From: Enterovirga aerilata
Lineage (GTDB): Bacteria > Pseudomonadota > Alphaproteobacteria > Rhizobiales > Beijerinckiaceae
Direction of reading: 5' to 3'
DNA: 64,000 nucleotides
Assembly (NCBI RefSeq): GCF_013044135.1
Contig: NZ_JABEPP010000004.1
Span: 310,001 to 374,000, forward strand
The notes beneath the pieces were generated by a model that was not told where the DNA came from, did no database searches, and saw nothing but the letters and a program-made list of their open reading frames with translations. The translations under genes were made by a program, and so were the position numbers. Below are positions 27,437-36,999 of this stretch, piece by piece; the stretch's first letter is position 1; each line of letters begins with the position of its first letter.

Positions 27437-29410
27437 ATGTCCGCGACGAAAATCCTGTGGGGCCAGATCATCGCTGTCTTTCTGATCGTGCTCGCAGGTG
27501 TGTGGGGCGCGACGCAATGGACCGCCGCGGCCTTGGCCTATCAACCCGAGCTGGGGCCGCCCTGGTTCATCGTCGGCGGCTGGCGTGTCTATCCGCCGCC
27601 GGCCTTCTTTTGGTGGTGGTTCTCGTTCGACGCATACGCGCCAGCCATCTTCAAGACCGGCGCATTCATCGCCGCGTCGGGCGGGTTCGTGTCAATCGCC
27701 GTCGCCATTGGAATGTCTGTGTGGCGTGCGCGCGAGTTGAAGAACGCCGAGACCTACGGCTCGGCACGCTGGGCGACAACGCGCGAGGTTCGGGCGGCCG
27801 GGCTGCTGGGCGCGAACGGCGTCGTGCTCGGCAGACTCGACCGGGACTATCTGCGCCACGATGGCCCCGAGCATGTGCTGTGCTTCGCTCCGACGCGGAG
27901 CGGCAAGGGCGTCGGGTTGGTTGTGCCGTCGCTACTCACCTGGCCGGCCTCCGCGATCGTCCACGACATAAAAGGCGAGAACTGGTCGCTGACCTCGGGC
28001 TTCCGCGCGCGACACGGCCGCGTGCTGCTGTTCGATCCGACCAATGCCGCATCGGCTGCCTACAACCCGTTGCTGGAAGTGCGGCGCGGCCAATGGGAGG
28101 TGCGCGATGTGCAGAATGTGGCGGACGTGCTGGTCGATCCCGAAGGCAGCCTGGAGCGCCGGAACCATTGGGAAAAAACGTCGCACTCGCTGCTGGTCGG
28201 CGCGATCCTTCACGTCCTCTATGCCGAGCCGGACAAGACGTTGGCCGGCGTCGCGTCGTACCTCTCCGATCCATCTCGCACGATCGAGCAGACGCTGGCC
28301 GCGATGATGGCGACGCCGCACCTTGGCGAAGCCGGCGTTCATCCCGTCGTCGCCAGCGCGGCGCGAGAGCTGCTGAACAAGTCGGATAACGAGCGGTCGG
28401 GCGTGCTCAGCACGGCCATGTCGTTCCTCGGTCTCTACCGCGATCCTGTTGTGGCGCAGGTCACGCGGGCCTGCCAGTGGCGCATATCGGATCTGGTGGG
28501 GGGCGAACGGCCGGCGACGCTCTATCTGGTCGTGCCGCCCAGCGACATATCGCGCACCAAGCCACTCATCCGCCTCATCCTCAACCAGATCGGGCGCCGT
28601 TTGACCGAGGAGCTGACCCCGAAGGGCAACCGCCACCGCGTGCTCCTGATGCTCGACGAGTTTCCCGCCTTAGGCCGGCTCGACTTCTTCGAGTCTGCCT
28701 TGGCGTTCATGGCCGGCTACGGGCTCAAGGCGTTCCTGATCGCGCAGAGCCTCAATCAGATCGAGAAGGCTTACGGCCCGAACAACGCGATCCTCGACAA
28801 CTGCCACGTCCGCGTGAGCTTCGCCACCAACGATGAGCGGACCGCCAAGCGCGTCTCGGACGCGCTCGGCACCGCGACCGAGATGCGGGCGATGAAGAAC
28901 TATGCGGGTCACAGGCTTTCGCCCTGGCTCGGGCATCTGATGGTGTCGCGGTCAGAGACCGCTCGCCAGCTCCTCACGCCGGGCGAGGTGATGCAGCTGC
29001 CGCCCGATGACGAGATCGTCATGGTGGCGGGCGTCCATCCGATCCGGGCGAAGAAGGCCCGCTACTACCGCGACGCACGGTTCGCCGAACGTATCATGTC
29101 CGCGCCCACCCCTGACGCCGCCCAGGTCCGGCGCGATGACTGGACGGGCCGCGCCGTCATCGCCGATCCCGCCGCCGTGGCGCAGATCGTCCGTTCGGCG
29201 GAGGACGCGGCGAACGGCGGATTGCGCCGCGAACCCGAACTGCCGGAGCATGTCGCCATCGCGCCCGAGACCTCGCCACCGCCCGCGCAGGAGTTTGCGA
29301 TCATGGACGACGAACCCGACGACGCCGCGCGGCAGGCGGCGGTGCGGCGCCGGATGCAGGGGCTCGCGCGGCAAGCGTCGCTCGACCCCGGCGATGGTAT
29401 CGAGCTGTAG
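27437..29410 (+). CDS. traG: Type IV secretion coupling protein (VirD4/TraG)
   Basis: The 657-residue protein has two N-terminal membrane segments (about residues 9-27 and 72-98) and a cytosolic ATPase. The Walker A is APTRSGKGVGLVVPSLL, and HDIKGENW follows. The Walker B strand is LLMLDEFPALGRLDFFE, and FLIAQSLNQI is the motif downstream of it. It couples the relaxase-DNA complex to the Trb channel. The C-terminal 60 residues are acidic and low in complexity. It forms an operon with the upstream relaxase and the downstream CopG-type regulator. Confidence 0.94.
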   Translation: MSATKILWGQIIAVFLIVLAGVWGATQWTAAALAYQPELGPPWFIVGGWRVYPPPAFFWWWFSFDAYAPAIFKTGAFIAASGGFVSIAVAIGMSVWRARELKNAETYGSARWATTREVRAAGLLGANGVVLGRLDRDYLRHDGPEHVLCFAPTRSGKGVGLVVPSLLTWPASAIVHDIKGENWSLTSGFRARHGRVLLFDPTNAASAAYNPLLEVRRGQWEVRDVQNVADVLVDPEGSLERRNHWEKTSHSLLVGAILHVLYAEPDKTLAGVASYLSDPSRTIEQTLAAMMATPHLGEAGVHPVVASAARELLNKSDNERSGVLSTAMSFLGLYRDPVVAQVTRACQWRISDLVGGERPATLYLVVPPSDISRTKPLIRLILNQIGRRLTEELTPKGNRHRVLLMLDEFPALGRLDFFESALAFMAGYGLKAFLIAQSLNQIEKAYGPNNAILDNCHVRVSFATNDERTAKRVSDALGTATEMRAMKNYAGHRLSPWLGHLMVSRSETARQLLTPGEVMQLPPDDEIVMVAGVHPIRAKKARYYRDARFAERIMSAPTPDAAQVRRDDWTGRAVIADPAAVAQIVRSAEDAANGGLRREPELPEHVAIAPETSPPPAQEFAIMDDEPDDAARQAAVRRRMQGLARQASLDPGDGIEL

Positions 29411-29419
29411 GCGGCGATC

Positions 29420-29848
29420 ATGCGCGTCCGGCTCAATGTCTATTTTCCGCCAGCGCTCGCCAAGCAGGTTGACGAGCTGGCGATCCGCCGCCGCATCTCT
29501 CGCTCGGCAATCGTGGAGGCGGCGGTCGCCTCCTACCTCTCGCCGGACGGCGCCGACCGGATGGAGGCGGCGTTCGCTCGACGGCTCGATCGCTTGTCGC
29601 GTCAGGTCCAGCGGCTTGAGCGCGACACCGGACTCACGATTGAGGCACTGACGTTGTTTGTGCGGTTCTGGCTGACGGTGACGCCGCCATTGCCCGACGA
29701 GGATCAAGCGGCCGCGCAGGTGAAGGGACGCAAGCGCTACGAGGGTTTCGTCGAGACGCTCGGCCGGCGCTTCGCCAGCGGCAAGAGCTTGAGGGACGAG
29801 ATACCGGAAGATGTCTGGCCGCGCTCCACTTCGACTGAGTCGGACTGA
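29420..29848 (+). CDS. CopG-type ribbon-helix-helix protein
   Basis: The 142-residue protein begins MRVRLNVYFPPALAKQVDELA and continues RRRISRSAIVEAAVASYL, a ribbon-helix-helix domain (residues about 1-45). A helical segment with hydrophobic stretch IEALTLFVRFWLTVTPP follows. Proteins of this kind sit between traG and trbB in Tn4371-like elements and probably regulate the transfer operon; that role is inferred. It starts 9 bp after traG. The 106-bp gap that follows may carry the trb promoter. Confidence 0.85.
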   Translation: MRVRLNVYFPPALAKQVDELAIRRRISRSAIVEAAVASYLSPDGADRMEAAFARRLDRLSRQVQRLERDTGLTIEALTLFVRFWLTVTPPLPDEDQAAAQVKGRKRYEGFVETLGRRFASGKSLRDEIPEDVWPRSTSTESD

Positions 29849-29954
29849 ATAGACACGCCAACCACCGCGTAGTCGAAAAGCAATTCCGCCGCCGACCACG
29901 TATCTGCCGCCCCCTCTACTACGCCAGCAAGTAGCTGTTGCGGCAGAAGTATTT

Positions 29955-31007
29955 ATGCGTCTCTTGCTGTGCCCCGACAGCCGGGCGGCGGTTCGCCCGG
30001 CCCTTCGCAGGGCCAGTTCCTTGACCGTTCATCCGATCCGATCCGAGGCCAAGACGCGCGGCGCGCGGATGCTGCGCACCGCGCTCGGGCCGTCGATCTC
30101 GGCATGGCTGGACGACCCGACCGTGATCGAGGTGATGCTAAACCCGGACGGGAGGTTGTGGCTCGATCGGCTCGGCGAAGGCGTTAGCGATACCGGCGAG
30201 ACGCTGACCGCCGCCGATGGCGAACGCATCGTGCGCCTGGTCGCTCATCATGTCGGCGTCGAGGTTCATGCGCGCAGTCCCCGCGTGTCGGCAGAACTGC
30301 CCGAGGGCGGCGAACGATTCGAGGGCTTGCTGCCGCCTGTCGTAGCGGCTCCCGCCTTCGCTATCCGCAAGCCCGCCGTCGCGGTGTTCACGCTTGACGA
30401 CTACGCCACCGCCGGGATCATGTCGGCCGACGCGGCGACGGCGCTGCGCGAAGGCGTATCGGCTCGCGCCAACATTCTCGTCGCCGGCGGCACCGGCAGC
30501 GGCAAGACCACGCTGGTCAACGCGCTCTTGGCCGAAGTCGCCAAGACGACCGACCGCATCGTTCTGATCGAAGACACGCGCGAGCTGCAATGCGCTGCGC
30601 CCAACCTCGTCGCCATGCGGACGAAGGACGGCGTGGTGTCGCTGTCCGAGCTGGTCCGTTCGTCGTTACGGCTTAGGCCGGATCGCATCCCGATCGGAGA
30701 GGTGCGCGGCGCCGAGGCGCTCGACCTCATCAAAGCCTGGGGCACCGGCCATCCGGGCGGCATCGGAACCATTCACGCCGGCACCGCACTTGGCGCGCTC
30801 CGCCGCATGGAGCAACTCGTTCAAGAGGCGGTCGTGACAGTCCCTCGCGCGCTGATCGCCGAGACCATCGACCTGATCGCCGTGCTGGTCCGTGACGCGC
30901 ACGGCCGGCGTCTCGCCGAGCTGGCCCGCGTCGAAGGACTCGACGCCGCGACCGGCGACTACCGCCTTACCCTGCTTCCCAAACCCCAGCCCGGAGACCT
31001 GCCATGA
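29955..31007 (+). CDS. trbB: Conjugal transfer ATPase TrbB (VirB11-like)
   Basis: The protein is a VirB11-family hexameric ATPase of the mating-pair apparatus. It has Walker [18 protein letters not shown], an Asp/Glu box ([12 protein letters not shown]), a Walker B-like [22 protein letters not shown] and the histidine box [35 protein letters not shown]-like sequence forms the N-terminal domain. The first possible start at 29955 gives 350 residues; a later TTG near 30018 would remove about 21 residues not typical of the family. It overlaps trbC by 4 bp. Confidence 0.94.
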   Translation: MRLLLCPDSRAAVRPALRRASSLTVHPIRSEAKTRGARMLRTALGPSISAWLDDPTVIEVMLNPDGRLWLDRLGEGVSDTGETLTAADGERIVRLVAHHVGVEVHARSPRVSAELPEGGERFEGLLPPVVAAPAFAIRKPAVAVFTLDDYATAGIMSADAATALREGVSARANILVAGGTGSGKTTLVNALLAEVAKTTDRIVLIEDTRELQCAAPNLVAMRTKDGVVSLSELVRSSLRLRPDRIPIGEVRGAEALDLIKAWGTGHPGGIGTIHAGTALGALRRMEQLVQEAVVTVPRALIAETIDLIAVLVRDAHGRRLAELARVEGLDAATGDYRLTLLPKPQPGDLP

Positions 31008-31336
31008 TCCATGCCATTCGGCATGGCGCGCGTCGCGCCATGCTCGCCACCACCGCCAGCGTCGTCGCGCTGACCTTTGCCGTTCCGGCCCACGCGGGCG
31101 GATCGTCGATGCCGTGGGAAGCGCCGCTGCAAAGCATCCTCGAAAGCATCGAGGGGCCGGTGGCGAAAATCGTCGCGGTCATCATCATCATCGTGACCGG
31201 CCTGACGCTGGCTTTCGGCGATACTTCCGGCGGCTTCCGCCGGCTGATCCAGATCGTGTTCGGTCTCAGCATCGCCTTTGCCGCGTCGAGCTTCTTCCTG
31301 TCGTTCTTCTCGTTCGGCGGCGGGGCGCTCGTCTGA
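31004..31336 (+). CDS. trbC: Pilin precursor TrbC
   Basis: The 110-residue protein has a signal-like N-terminus (AMLATTASVVALTFAVPAHAGG, cleaved after AHA) and two further hydrophobic segments (VAKIVAVIIIIVTGLTLAF and IVFGLSIAFAASSFFLSFF). This is the TrbC/VirB2 pilin layout. It is the likely substrate of the TraF peptidase encoded at 23595. Start and stop overlap trbB and trbD. Confidence 0.93.
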   Translation: MIHAIRHGARRAMLATTASVVALTFAVPAHAGGSSMPWEAPLQSILESIEGPVAKIVAVIIIIVTGLTLAFGDTSGGFRRLIQIVFGLSIAFAASSFFLSFFSFGGGALV

Positions 31337-31608
31337 TGCAGGACGCAGCCGAACCGATCGCGGGCTTCTATGCCCCCGTCCACCGGGCGCTGACCGAGCC
31401 GATTTTGCTCGGCGGCGCGCCGCGGTCGCTCGCCATCGTCAACGGGACGCTGGCCGGCGCGATCGGGCTCGGCCTGCGTCTCTGGATCGCCGGCCTGGTC
31501 ATCTGGGCGATCGGCCACGCGCTTTCCGTATGGGTTGCACGACGCGATCCGCAGTTCGTGGACGTGGCCCGGCGCCATCTCCGCTTCCCGACATGGATGC
31601 AGCCATGA
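31336..31608 (+). CDS. trbD: Conjugal transfer protein TrbD
   Basis: This 90-residue VirB3-like inner-membrane protein has hydrophobic segments around residues 35-62 (LAIVNGTLAGAIGLGLRLWI, LVIWAIGHALSVWV) and a short C-terminal cytosolic tail. It normally works together with the TrbE ATPase, and the two genes overlap by 4 bp. Its start codon shares one base with the trbC stop. Confidence 0.92.
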   Translation: MQDAAEPIAGFYAPVHRALTEPILLGGAPRSLAIVNGTLAGAIGLGLRLWIAGLVIWAIGHALSVWVARRDPQFVDVARRHLRFPTWMQP

Positions 31609-34040
31609 TGAGCTTGCGCGAATATCGCAGCAAGGCCGCGTACCTTGCGGACTTCCTGCCTTGGGCCGCGTTGGTCGGCGAAGGTGTCGTGCTCAACAAG
31701 GACGGTTCGTTCCAGCGCACCGCACGCTTCCGCGGCCCTGATCTCGACAGTGCGACGCCGGCCGAGCTGGTCGCCACCACGGCACGCTTGAACAGTTCAC
31801 TCCGGCGCCTGGGCTCCGGTTGGGCGATCTTCGTGGAGGCGCAGCGCAGTCCCGCGCTCGATTACCCCGAGTCCGAGTTTCCCGATCCCGTTTCTGCGCT
31901 GGTCGATATGGAGCGCCGCGAACAGTTCCGTGAGGAAGGCGCGCATTTCGAGAGCGCCTATTTCCTGACGTTGCTGTGGATGCCGCCGGCCGAGGACGCC
32001 GCGCGGGCCGAAGGCTGGCTTTACGAGGGCCGGTCCACCACCGGCGTCGATCCGTGGGAGCTGCTCAAAGGCTTCACCGATCGTAGCGACCGCGTGCTCA
32101 ATTTGGTCGAGGGTTTCGTGCCCGAGGTCCGCTGGCTCGATGACGGCGAGACGCTGACCTACCTCCACTCGACGATCTCGACGCGGCGACAGCGTGTGCG
32201 CGTGCCGGAAACCCCGATGCACCTCGACGCGCTGCTCGCCGATGAGCCGTTGACCGGCGGGCTGGAACCTTGCCTGGGCGACCATCATCTCCGCATCCTC
32301 ACCATTACCGGCTTTCCCAGCTCGACGTTTCCGGGGCTGCTCGACGAGCTGAACCGACTGGCGTTCGGCTATCGCTGGTCCACCCGCGCGATCATGCTCG
32401 ACAAGACCGACGCGACGAAGCTGCTTACCCGCATCCGTCGCCAGTGGTTCGCCAAGCGCAAATCCGTCGCCGCCATCTTGAAGGAGGTGATGACCAACGA
32501 GGCGAGCACGCTGCTCGACAGCGACGCCTCGAACAAGGCCGCCGACGCCGACACCGCCTTGCAGGAGCTGGGCGCCGACTATGCCGGCATGGCCTATGTC
32601 ACCGCCACGGTGACGGTGTGGGACCGCGATCCCGCCATCGCGGCCGAGAAGCTGAGGCTCGTCGAGAAGGTTATTCAGGGCCGCGATTTCACCGTCATTC
32701 CCGAGGGCATGAACGCGATCGAGGCGTGGCTGGGCAGCCTTCCCGGCCACACCTACGCCAATGTTCGCCAGCCCCCGATTTCCACCATCAATCTCGCCCA
32801 CCTGATCCCCCTGTCAGCAGTATGGGCGGGGCCGGAACGGGACGAGCATTTCGGTGCAGCCCCCTTGCTCTACGCAAGAACCGAAGGCTCGACCCCGTTC
32901 CGGTTTTCCCTTCACGTCGGCGATGTCGGCCACACGCTGATTGTCGGCCCGACCGGCGCCGGCAAATCGGTCCTGCTCGCGCTGATGGCGATGCAGTTCC
33001 GCCGTTACGAGAACAGCCAGGTCTTTGCCTTCGACTTCGGCGGCAGCATCCGCGCCGCCTCGATCGGCATGGGCGGCGACTGGCAGGATCTCGGCGGAAT
33101 GCTTGCCGACGAAACCGGCGACGGGGTGCAGCTCCAACCGCTCGCCCGCATCGACGATCCGGCCGAGCGAGCGTGGGCGGCGGAATGGCTGGCGGCGATC
33201 CTCGCGTCCGAAGGCGTCGCGGTCGATCCGCAGGCTAAGGAGCATATCTGGTCGGCGCTCAACTCCCTGGCGTCGGCGCCGGTTAGCGAACGCACGCTGA
33301 CCGGCCTTGCCGTGCTGTTGCAGAACCAGCAGCTCAAACAGGCGCTCGCCTCGTATTGCATCGGCGGGCCGTGGGGCCGGCTTCTCGACGCCGAGGACGA
33401 GCGCTTGGGCGAAGCCGCCGTGCAGGCGTTCGAGACCGAAGGACTGGTCGGCGCCGGCTCCGCCGCCGCCGTTTTGTCCTACCTGTTCCACCGGATCGGC
33501 GGGCGGCTGGACGGCTCGCCCACACTCATCATCATCGACGAGGGCTGGCTGGTTCTCGACAGCCCGGACTTCGCAGCGCAGCTCCGCGAGTGGCTGAAGA
33601 CCCTTCGCAAGAAGAACGCCAGCGTCGTCTTTGCCACGCAGAGCCTTGCGGACATCGAAACGTCGAGCATCGCCCCGGCCATCATCGAAAGCTGCCCGAC
33701 GCGCATCTTCCTGCCGAACGAGCGCGCCGCCGAGCCGCAGATCGCCGCCATCTACGAGCGGTTCGGGCTTAACGCCCGCCAGATCGAAATCCTCAGCCGG
33801 GCGATACCCAAGCGCGACTATTATTGCCAGTCGCGGCGCGGCAACCGGCTGTTCGAGCTGGGGCTGGGCGAGGTCGCGCTGGCCTTCGCCGCCGCGTCGG
33901 CCAAGGCCGATCAGCTCCGCATCGCCGACATCATCGAGACTCACGGCCAAACCGCATTCGCGGCCGAATGGCTGCGCCATCGCGGCTGCGCCTGGGCGAT
34001 CGAGCTTCTTCCCCCCCGCCAGCAGGAGTTACCGCTATGA
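31605..34040 (+). CDS. trbE: Conjugal transfer ATPase TrbE (VirB4-like)
   Basis: The 811-residue VirB4-family ATPase energises channel and pilus assembly at the inner membrane. It begins MMSLREYRSKAAYLADFLPWA. The Walker A is LIVGPTGAGKSVLLALMAMQF near residue 445 and the Walker B LIIIDEGWLVLDSP near 640, followed by VVFATQSLADI. Length and motif spacing are normal. I chose the first of two adjacent ATG codons overlapping the trbD stop; an ATG at 31593 would add four residues. Confidence 0.95.
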   Translation: MMSLREYRSKAAYLADFLPWAALVGEGVVLNKDGSFQRTARFRGPDLDSATPAELVATTARLNSSLRRLGSGWAIFVEAQRSPALDYPESEFPDPVSALVDMERREQFREEGAHFESAYFLTLLWMPPAEDAARAEGWLYEGRSTTGVDPWELLKGFTDRSDRVLNLVEGFVPEVRWLDDGETLTYLHSTISTRRQRVRVPETPMHLDALLADEPLTGGLEPCLGDHHLRILTITGFPSSTFPGLLDELNRLAFGYRWSTRAIMLDKTDATKLLTRIRRQWFAKRKSVAAILKEVMTNEASTLLDSDASNKAADADTALQELGADYAGMAYVTATVTVWDRDPAIAAEKLRLVEKVIQGRDFTVIPEGMNAIEAWLGSLPGHTYANVRQPPISTINLAHLIPLSAVWAGPERDEHFGAAPLLYARTEGSTPFRFSLHVGDVGHTLIVGPTGAGKSVLLALMAMQFRRYENSQVFAFDFGGSIRAASIGMGGDWQDLGGMLADETGDGVQLQPLARIDDPAERAWAAEWLAAILASEGVAVDPQAKEHIWSALNSLASAPVSERTLTGLAVLLQNQQLKQALASYCIGGPWGRLLDAEDERLGEAAVQAFETEGLVGAGSAAAVLSYLFHRIGGRLDGSPTLIIIDEGWLVLDSPDFAAQLREWLKTLRKKNASVVFATQSLADIETSSIAPAIIESCPTRIFLPNERAAEPQIAAIYERFGLNARQIEILSRAIPKRDYYCQSRRGNRLFELGLGEVALAFAAASAKADQLRIADIIETHGQTAFAAEWLRHRGCAWAIELLPPRQQELPL

Positions 34041-34753
34041 CCCGACTTCCCCTGCGCCGCGCCATTCTGGCCGGCGTCCTCGCCACCGCGACCATCGCGC
34101 CGATCGCGGCGCCCGTGCCGGCCTACGCGCAGTTCGGCGGGATCGTCTATGACCCGACCAACTATGCGCAGAACGTGCTGACCGCCGCGCGCACGCTGGA
34201 GCAGATCAACAATCAGATTCGCCAGATACAGAATCAGGCGACTTCGTTGCTCAACGAGGCCCGCAATCTGGCGAGCCTCCCGCAATCCTCGCTCGCCGAG
34301 TTGCAGGGCCAGGTGCGCCAGACCCAGCAGTTGCTCGGCCAGGCGCAGCGCATCGCCTATGACTTGGGCCAGATCGACCAGGCTTTCACCAGCCGATACA
34401 CAGCCGGCGCCATGTCGGTCCCGCAACGGCAGCTCGTCGCAAATGCGCGCGAGCGGTGGGAGACCAGCGTAGGCGCGTTTCAGGACGCGCTCCGCGTTCA
34501 GGCCGGCGTCGTTGGAAATATCGACGGCTCGCGCGCGACGATGAACCGCCTCGTGTCGGCGAGCCAATCATCTCAAGGCGCGCTCCAAGCGGCTCAGGCC
34601 GGCAACCAGCTTCTCGCGCTGCAATCGCAGCAGCTCGCCGACATCGCGGCGTTGCTGGCCGCTCAAGGCCGAGCGCAATCGCTGGAGGCGGCGCGAAATG
34701 CAGCCGCCGAAGCCGAGGGGCGCGAGCGCCTCCGCCGCTTCCTCGGCAACTGA
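34037..34753 (+). CDS. trbJ: Conjugal transfer protein TrbJ (VirB5-like)
   Basis: The 238-residue periplasmic protein has a signal peptide ending PVPAYAQFGG (cleavage near residue 31) and a long helical body rich in Gln, Asn and Ala (QINNQIRQIQNQATSLLNEARNL). That is the pattern of TrbJ/VirB5, a minor pilus-tip or channel component. It overlaps trbE by 4 bp and is followed after 4 bp by the small trbK-like gene. Confidence 0.92.
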   Translation: MTRLPLRRAILAGVLATATIAPIAAPVPAYAQFGGIVYDPTNYAQNVLTAARTLEQINNQIRQIQNQATSLLNEARNLASLPQSSLAELQGQVRQTQQLLGQAQRIAYDLGQIDQAFTSRYTAGAMSVPQRQLVANARERWETSVGAFQDALRVQAGVVGNIDGSRATMNRLVSASQSSQGALQAAQAGNQLLALQSQQLADIAALLAAQGRAQSLEAARNAAAEAEGRERLRRFLGN

Positions 34754-34757
34754 GCCG

Positions 34758-35009
34758 ATGTCGGCAGCCGTCAAGATCGCCGGCGTCGCCACGCTGGCAG
34801 GGCTCATGATGACGGTGGCGGTGATCGCCGCCGTCACCGAGCCGCGCGTGCCGGAGGCGGCCAACGCCGTGGCGGCACGCGCCGAGCGCGATCCCTTAGC
34901 GGCGGAACTCGCGCGTTGCCGCGCGCTCACCATGCCGGATTCCGGCTGCGAGGCGGCATGGGCGGCGCATCAACGCCGGTTCTTCGGCAGGGAAGGCAAT
35001 CAGCGGTGA
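34758..35009 (+). CDS. TrbK-like small membrane protein
   Basis: This 83-residue protein has one N-terminal hydrophobic segment (IAGVATLAGLMMTVAVIAAV) and a short periplasmic part with two cysteines (LARCRALTMPDSGCEAAWAAHQRRFFG). It occupies the trbK position between trbJ and trbL. TrbK proteins mediate entry exclusion, preventing redundant conjugation into cells that already hold the element. The assignment rests on position and topology. It shares the spaced cysteine pair with the protein at 39466. Confidence 0.72.
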   Translation: MSAAVKIAGVATLAGLMMTVAVIAAVTEPRVPEAANAVAARAERDPLAAELARCRALTMPDSGCEAAWAAHQRRFFGREGNQR

Positions 35010-36310
35010 ACGACACCGGCATCATCGACAACTTCCTACAGGTTTTCACGACCTACATCGACAGCGGGTTCGGACTGCTCGGCGGCGAGATCGCGTTCCT
35101 TTCGACCACGCTGATCGCCATCGACCTGACGATTGCCGGTCTGTTCTGGGCATGGGGCGCCGACGAGGACGTGCTTCAGCGCCTCATCAAAAAGACGCTC
35201 TACATCGGCGTCTTTGCCTTCATCATCGGCAATTTCTCGACACTGGCGACGATCGTGTTCCAGTCTTTCGCCGGGCTGGGCTTGAAGGCGACGGGCGATG
35301 CCATGAGCATCGCCGACTTCATGCGCCCCGGCTTCATCGCCGCGACCGGCTTGGATGCGGGTGAGCCGCTGGTCGTTGCTGCGGGCGAGCTGGTCGGTCC
35401 AATCTCATTCTTCACCAACTTCGTTCAGATCGTCGTGTTGCTGCTCGCTTGGGCGCTTGTCGTCATCGCCTTCTTCATCCTGGCGATCCAGATTTTCGTG
35501 ACGCTGATCGAGTTCAAGCTGGTGACGCTCGCCGGCTTCGTGCTGTTGCCGTTCGCCTTCTTCAGCAAGACCGCCTTCATGGCCGAGAAGGTGTTGGGCC
35601 ATGTCGTCTCCACCGGCATCAAAGTTCTCGTGCTCGCCGTCATCACCGGCATCGGCACGACGTTGTTCAGTCAATTCACCGCCGCCGCTGGCCCAGAGCC
35701 CACGCTGGAGCAAGCGATGTCGATCGCGCTCGGCGCGCTGTCGCTGCTTGGCTTGGCGATCTTCGGCCCCGGCGTAGCGAACGGCATCGTCTCAGGCGGG
35801 CCGGCCCTCGGCGCGGGCGCAGCCGCCGGGACCGCGCTGGCCGCAAGCGGCGCGCTGGTTGGCGGTGCAGCCGCCGCACGCCTCGGCGCCGGCGCGGCTG
35901 CAAGCGCGATCGGCGGCGCGGCACGAGGGAGCGCCTTTGCTTCCGGCGCCGCCAGCAGCGCCTATGCGCTCGGCTCGGCAGGCAAGACCGGCGCAGCCGC
36001 CGTCGCGGGTGGCGCGGCCGGTGTCGGCCAAGCGGCGGCGGGTGCGGCGATTTCCCCGCTACGGAAAGCCGCCGCGTCCCTGAAAGACAGCTATCGCGCC
36101 GGCGGTCGCGCAGCAGTCACCGCGACGCGAGGCACGATTTCAGGAGGTGCTTCGCCATCGGCACCAGCCTCCGACGACAGGCCCGCTTGGGCATCGGCCA
36201 TGAAGCGCCGCCAGACCATGACCCACGGCGCGACGATCGCCGCCCACACCCTACGTTCCGGCGACGGCGGGGGAAGCGGCTCGTCCGTCGATCTCCATCA
36301 GAAGGACTAG
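35006..36310 (+). CDS. trbL: Conjugal transfer protein TrbL (VirB6-like)
   Basis: The 434-residue inner-membrane protein has at least five membrane segments in its first 300 residues, for example LIAIDLTIAGLFWAWG, YIGVFAFIIGNF and IVVLLLAWALVVIAFFILAIQIF. An Ala/Gly-rich low-complexity tail follows (about residues 270-400). TrbL/VirB6 forms part of the channel through which DNA passes. The GTG start overlaps the previous stop by 4 bp. Confidence 0.92.
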   Translation: MNDTGIIDNFLQVFTTYIDSGFGLLGGEIAFLSTTLIAIDLTIAGLFWAWGADEDVLQRLIKKTLYIGVFAFIIGNFSTLATIVFQSFAGLGLKATGDAMSIADFMRPGFIAATGLDAGEPLVVAAGELVGPISFFTNFVQIVVLLLAWALVVIAFFILAIQIFVTLIEFKLVTLAGFVLLPFAFFSKTAFMAEKVLGHVVSTGIKVLVLAVITGIGTTLFSQFTAAAGPEPTLEQAMSIALGALSLLGLAIFGPGVANGIVSGGPALGAGAAAGTALAASGALVGGAAAARLGAGAAASAIGGAARGSAFASGAASSAYALGSAGKTGAAAVAGGAAGVGQAAAGAAISPLRKAAASLKDSYRAGGRAAVTATRGTISGGASPSAPASDDRPAWASAMKRRQTMTHGATIAAHTLRSGDGGGSGSSVDLHQKD

Positions 36311-36315
36311 CTGCC

Positions 36316-36999
36316 ATGTTCCGACGACCGACCATCCGCTACGGCCAGACCCCCGAACCGACCACGCCCTATCAGCGCGCCGCCCAAGCCTGGGACGACA
36401 GGATCGGTTCGGCGCGCGTGCAGGCGAAGAACTGGCGTCTCGCATTTTTCGGCACGCTCGCCCTTTCGGGCGGCCTGGCTGGCGGCCTCGTCTGGCAATC
36501 GGCCCGTGGCCATATCGTCCCTTGGGTGGTGCAGGTCGATCGGCTCGGCGAGGCGCAGGCGGTCGCGCCGGCCGAGGCCGGCTATCGCCCGACCGATCCG
36601 CAGATCGCGTTCCATCTCGCCCGCTTCATCGAGCAAGTCAGGAGCGTGCCGGCCGATCCGGTCATCGTTCGTCAGAACTGGCTTCGCGCCTATGACTTCA
36701 CCACCGATCGGGGCGCGGTCGCGCTCAACGATTACGCTCGCGCCAACGACCCGTTCGCCAACGTCGGGCGGGTGCAGGTGGCGGTGGACGTATCAAGCGT
36801 CATCCGCGCGTCACCGGACAGCTTCCGCGTCGCCTGGACGGAGCGACGCTATCAGGACGGCAGCCTCGCCGCCACCGAACGCTGGTCGGCGATCCTCACC
36901 ATCGTCGTGCAGCCGCCTCGCACGCCGGACGCACTCCGCAAGAATCCGCTCGGTGTGTTCGTCAATGCCCTCAACTGGTCAAAGGAGCTGTCGCAATGA
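36316..36999 (+). CDS. trbF: Conjugal transfer protein TrbF (VirB8-like)
   Basis: The 227-residue bitopic protein begins MFRRPTIRYGQTPEPTTPYQ and has one membrane segment (about residues 41-62, LAFFGTLALSGGLAGGLVW). Its periplasmic VirB8 domain contains FVNALNWSKEL at the C-terminus. It is an assembly factor of the inner-membrane complex. It starts 5 bp after trbL and overlaps trbG by 4 bp. Confidence 0.93.
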   Translation: MFRRPTIRYGQTPEPTTPYQRAAQAWDDRIGSARVQAKNWRLAFFGTLALSGGLAGGLVWQSARGHIVPWVVQVDRLGEAQAVAPAEAGYRPTDPQIAFHLARFIEQVRSVPADPVIVRQNWLRAYDFTTDRGAVALNDYARANDPFANVGRVQVAVDVSSVIRASPDSFRVAWTERRYQDGSLAATERWSAILTIVVQPPRTPDALRKNPLGVFVNALNWSKELSQ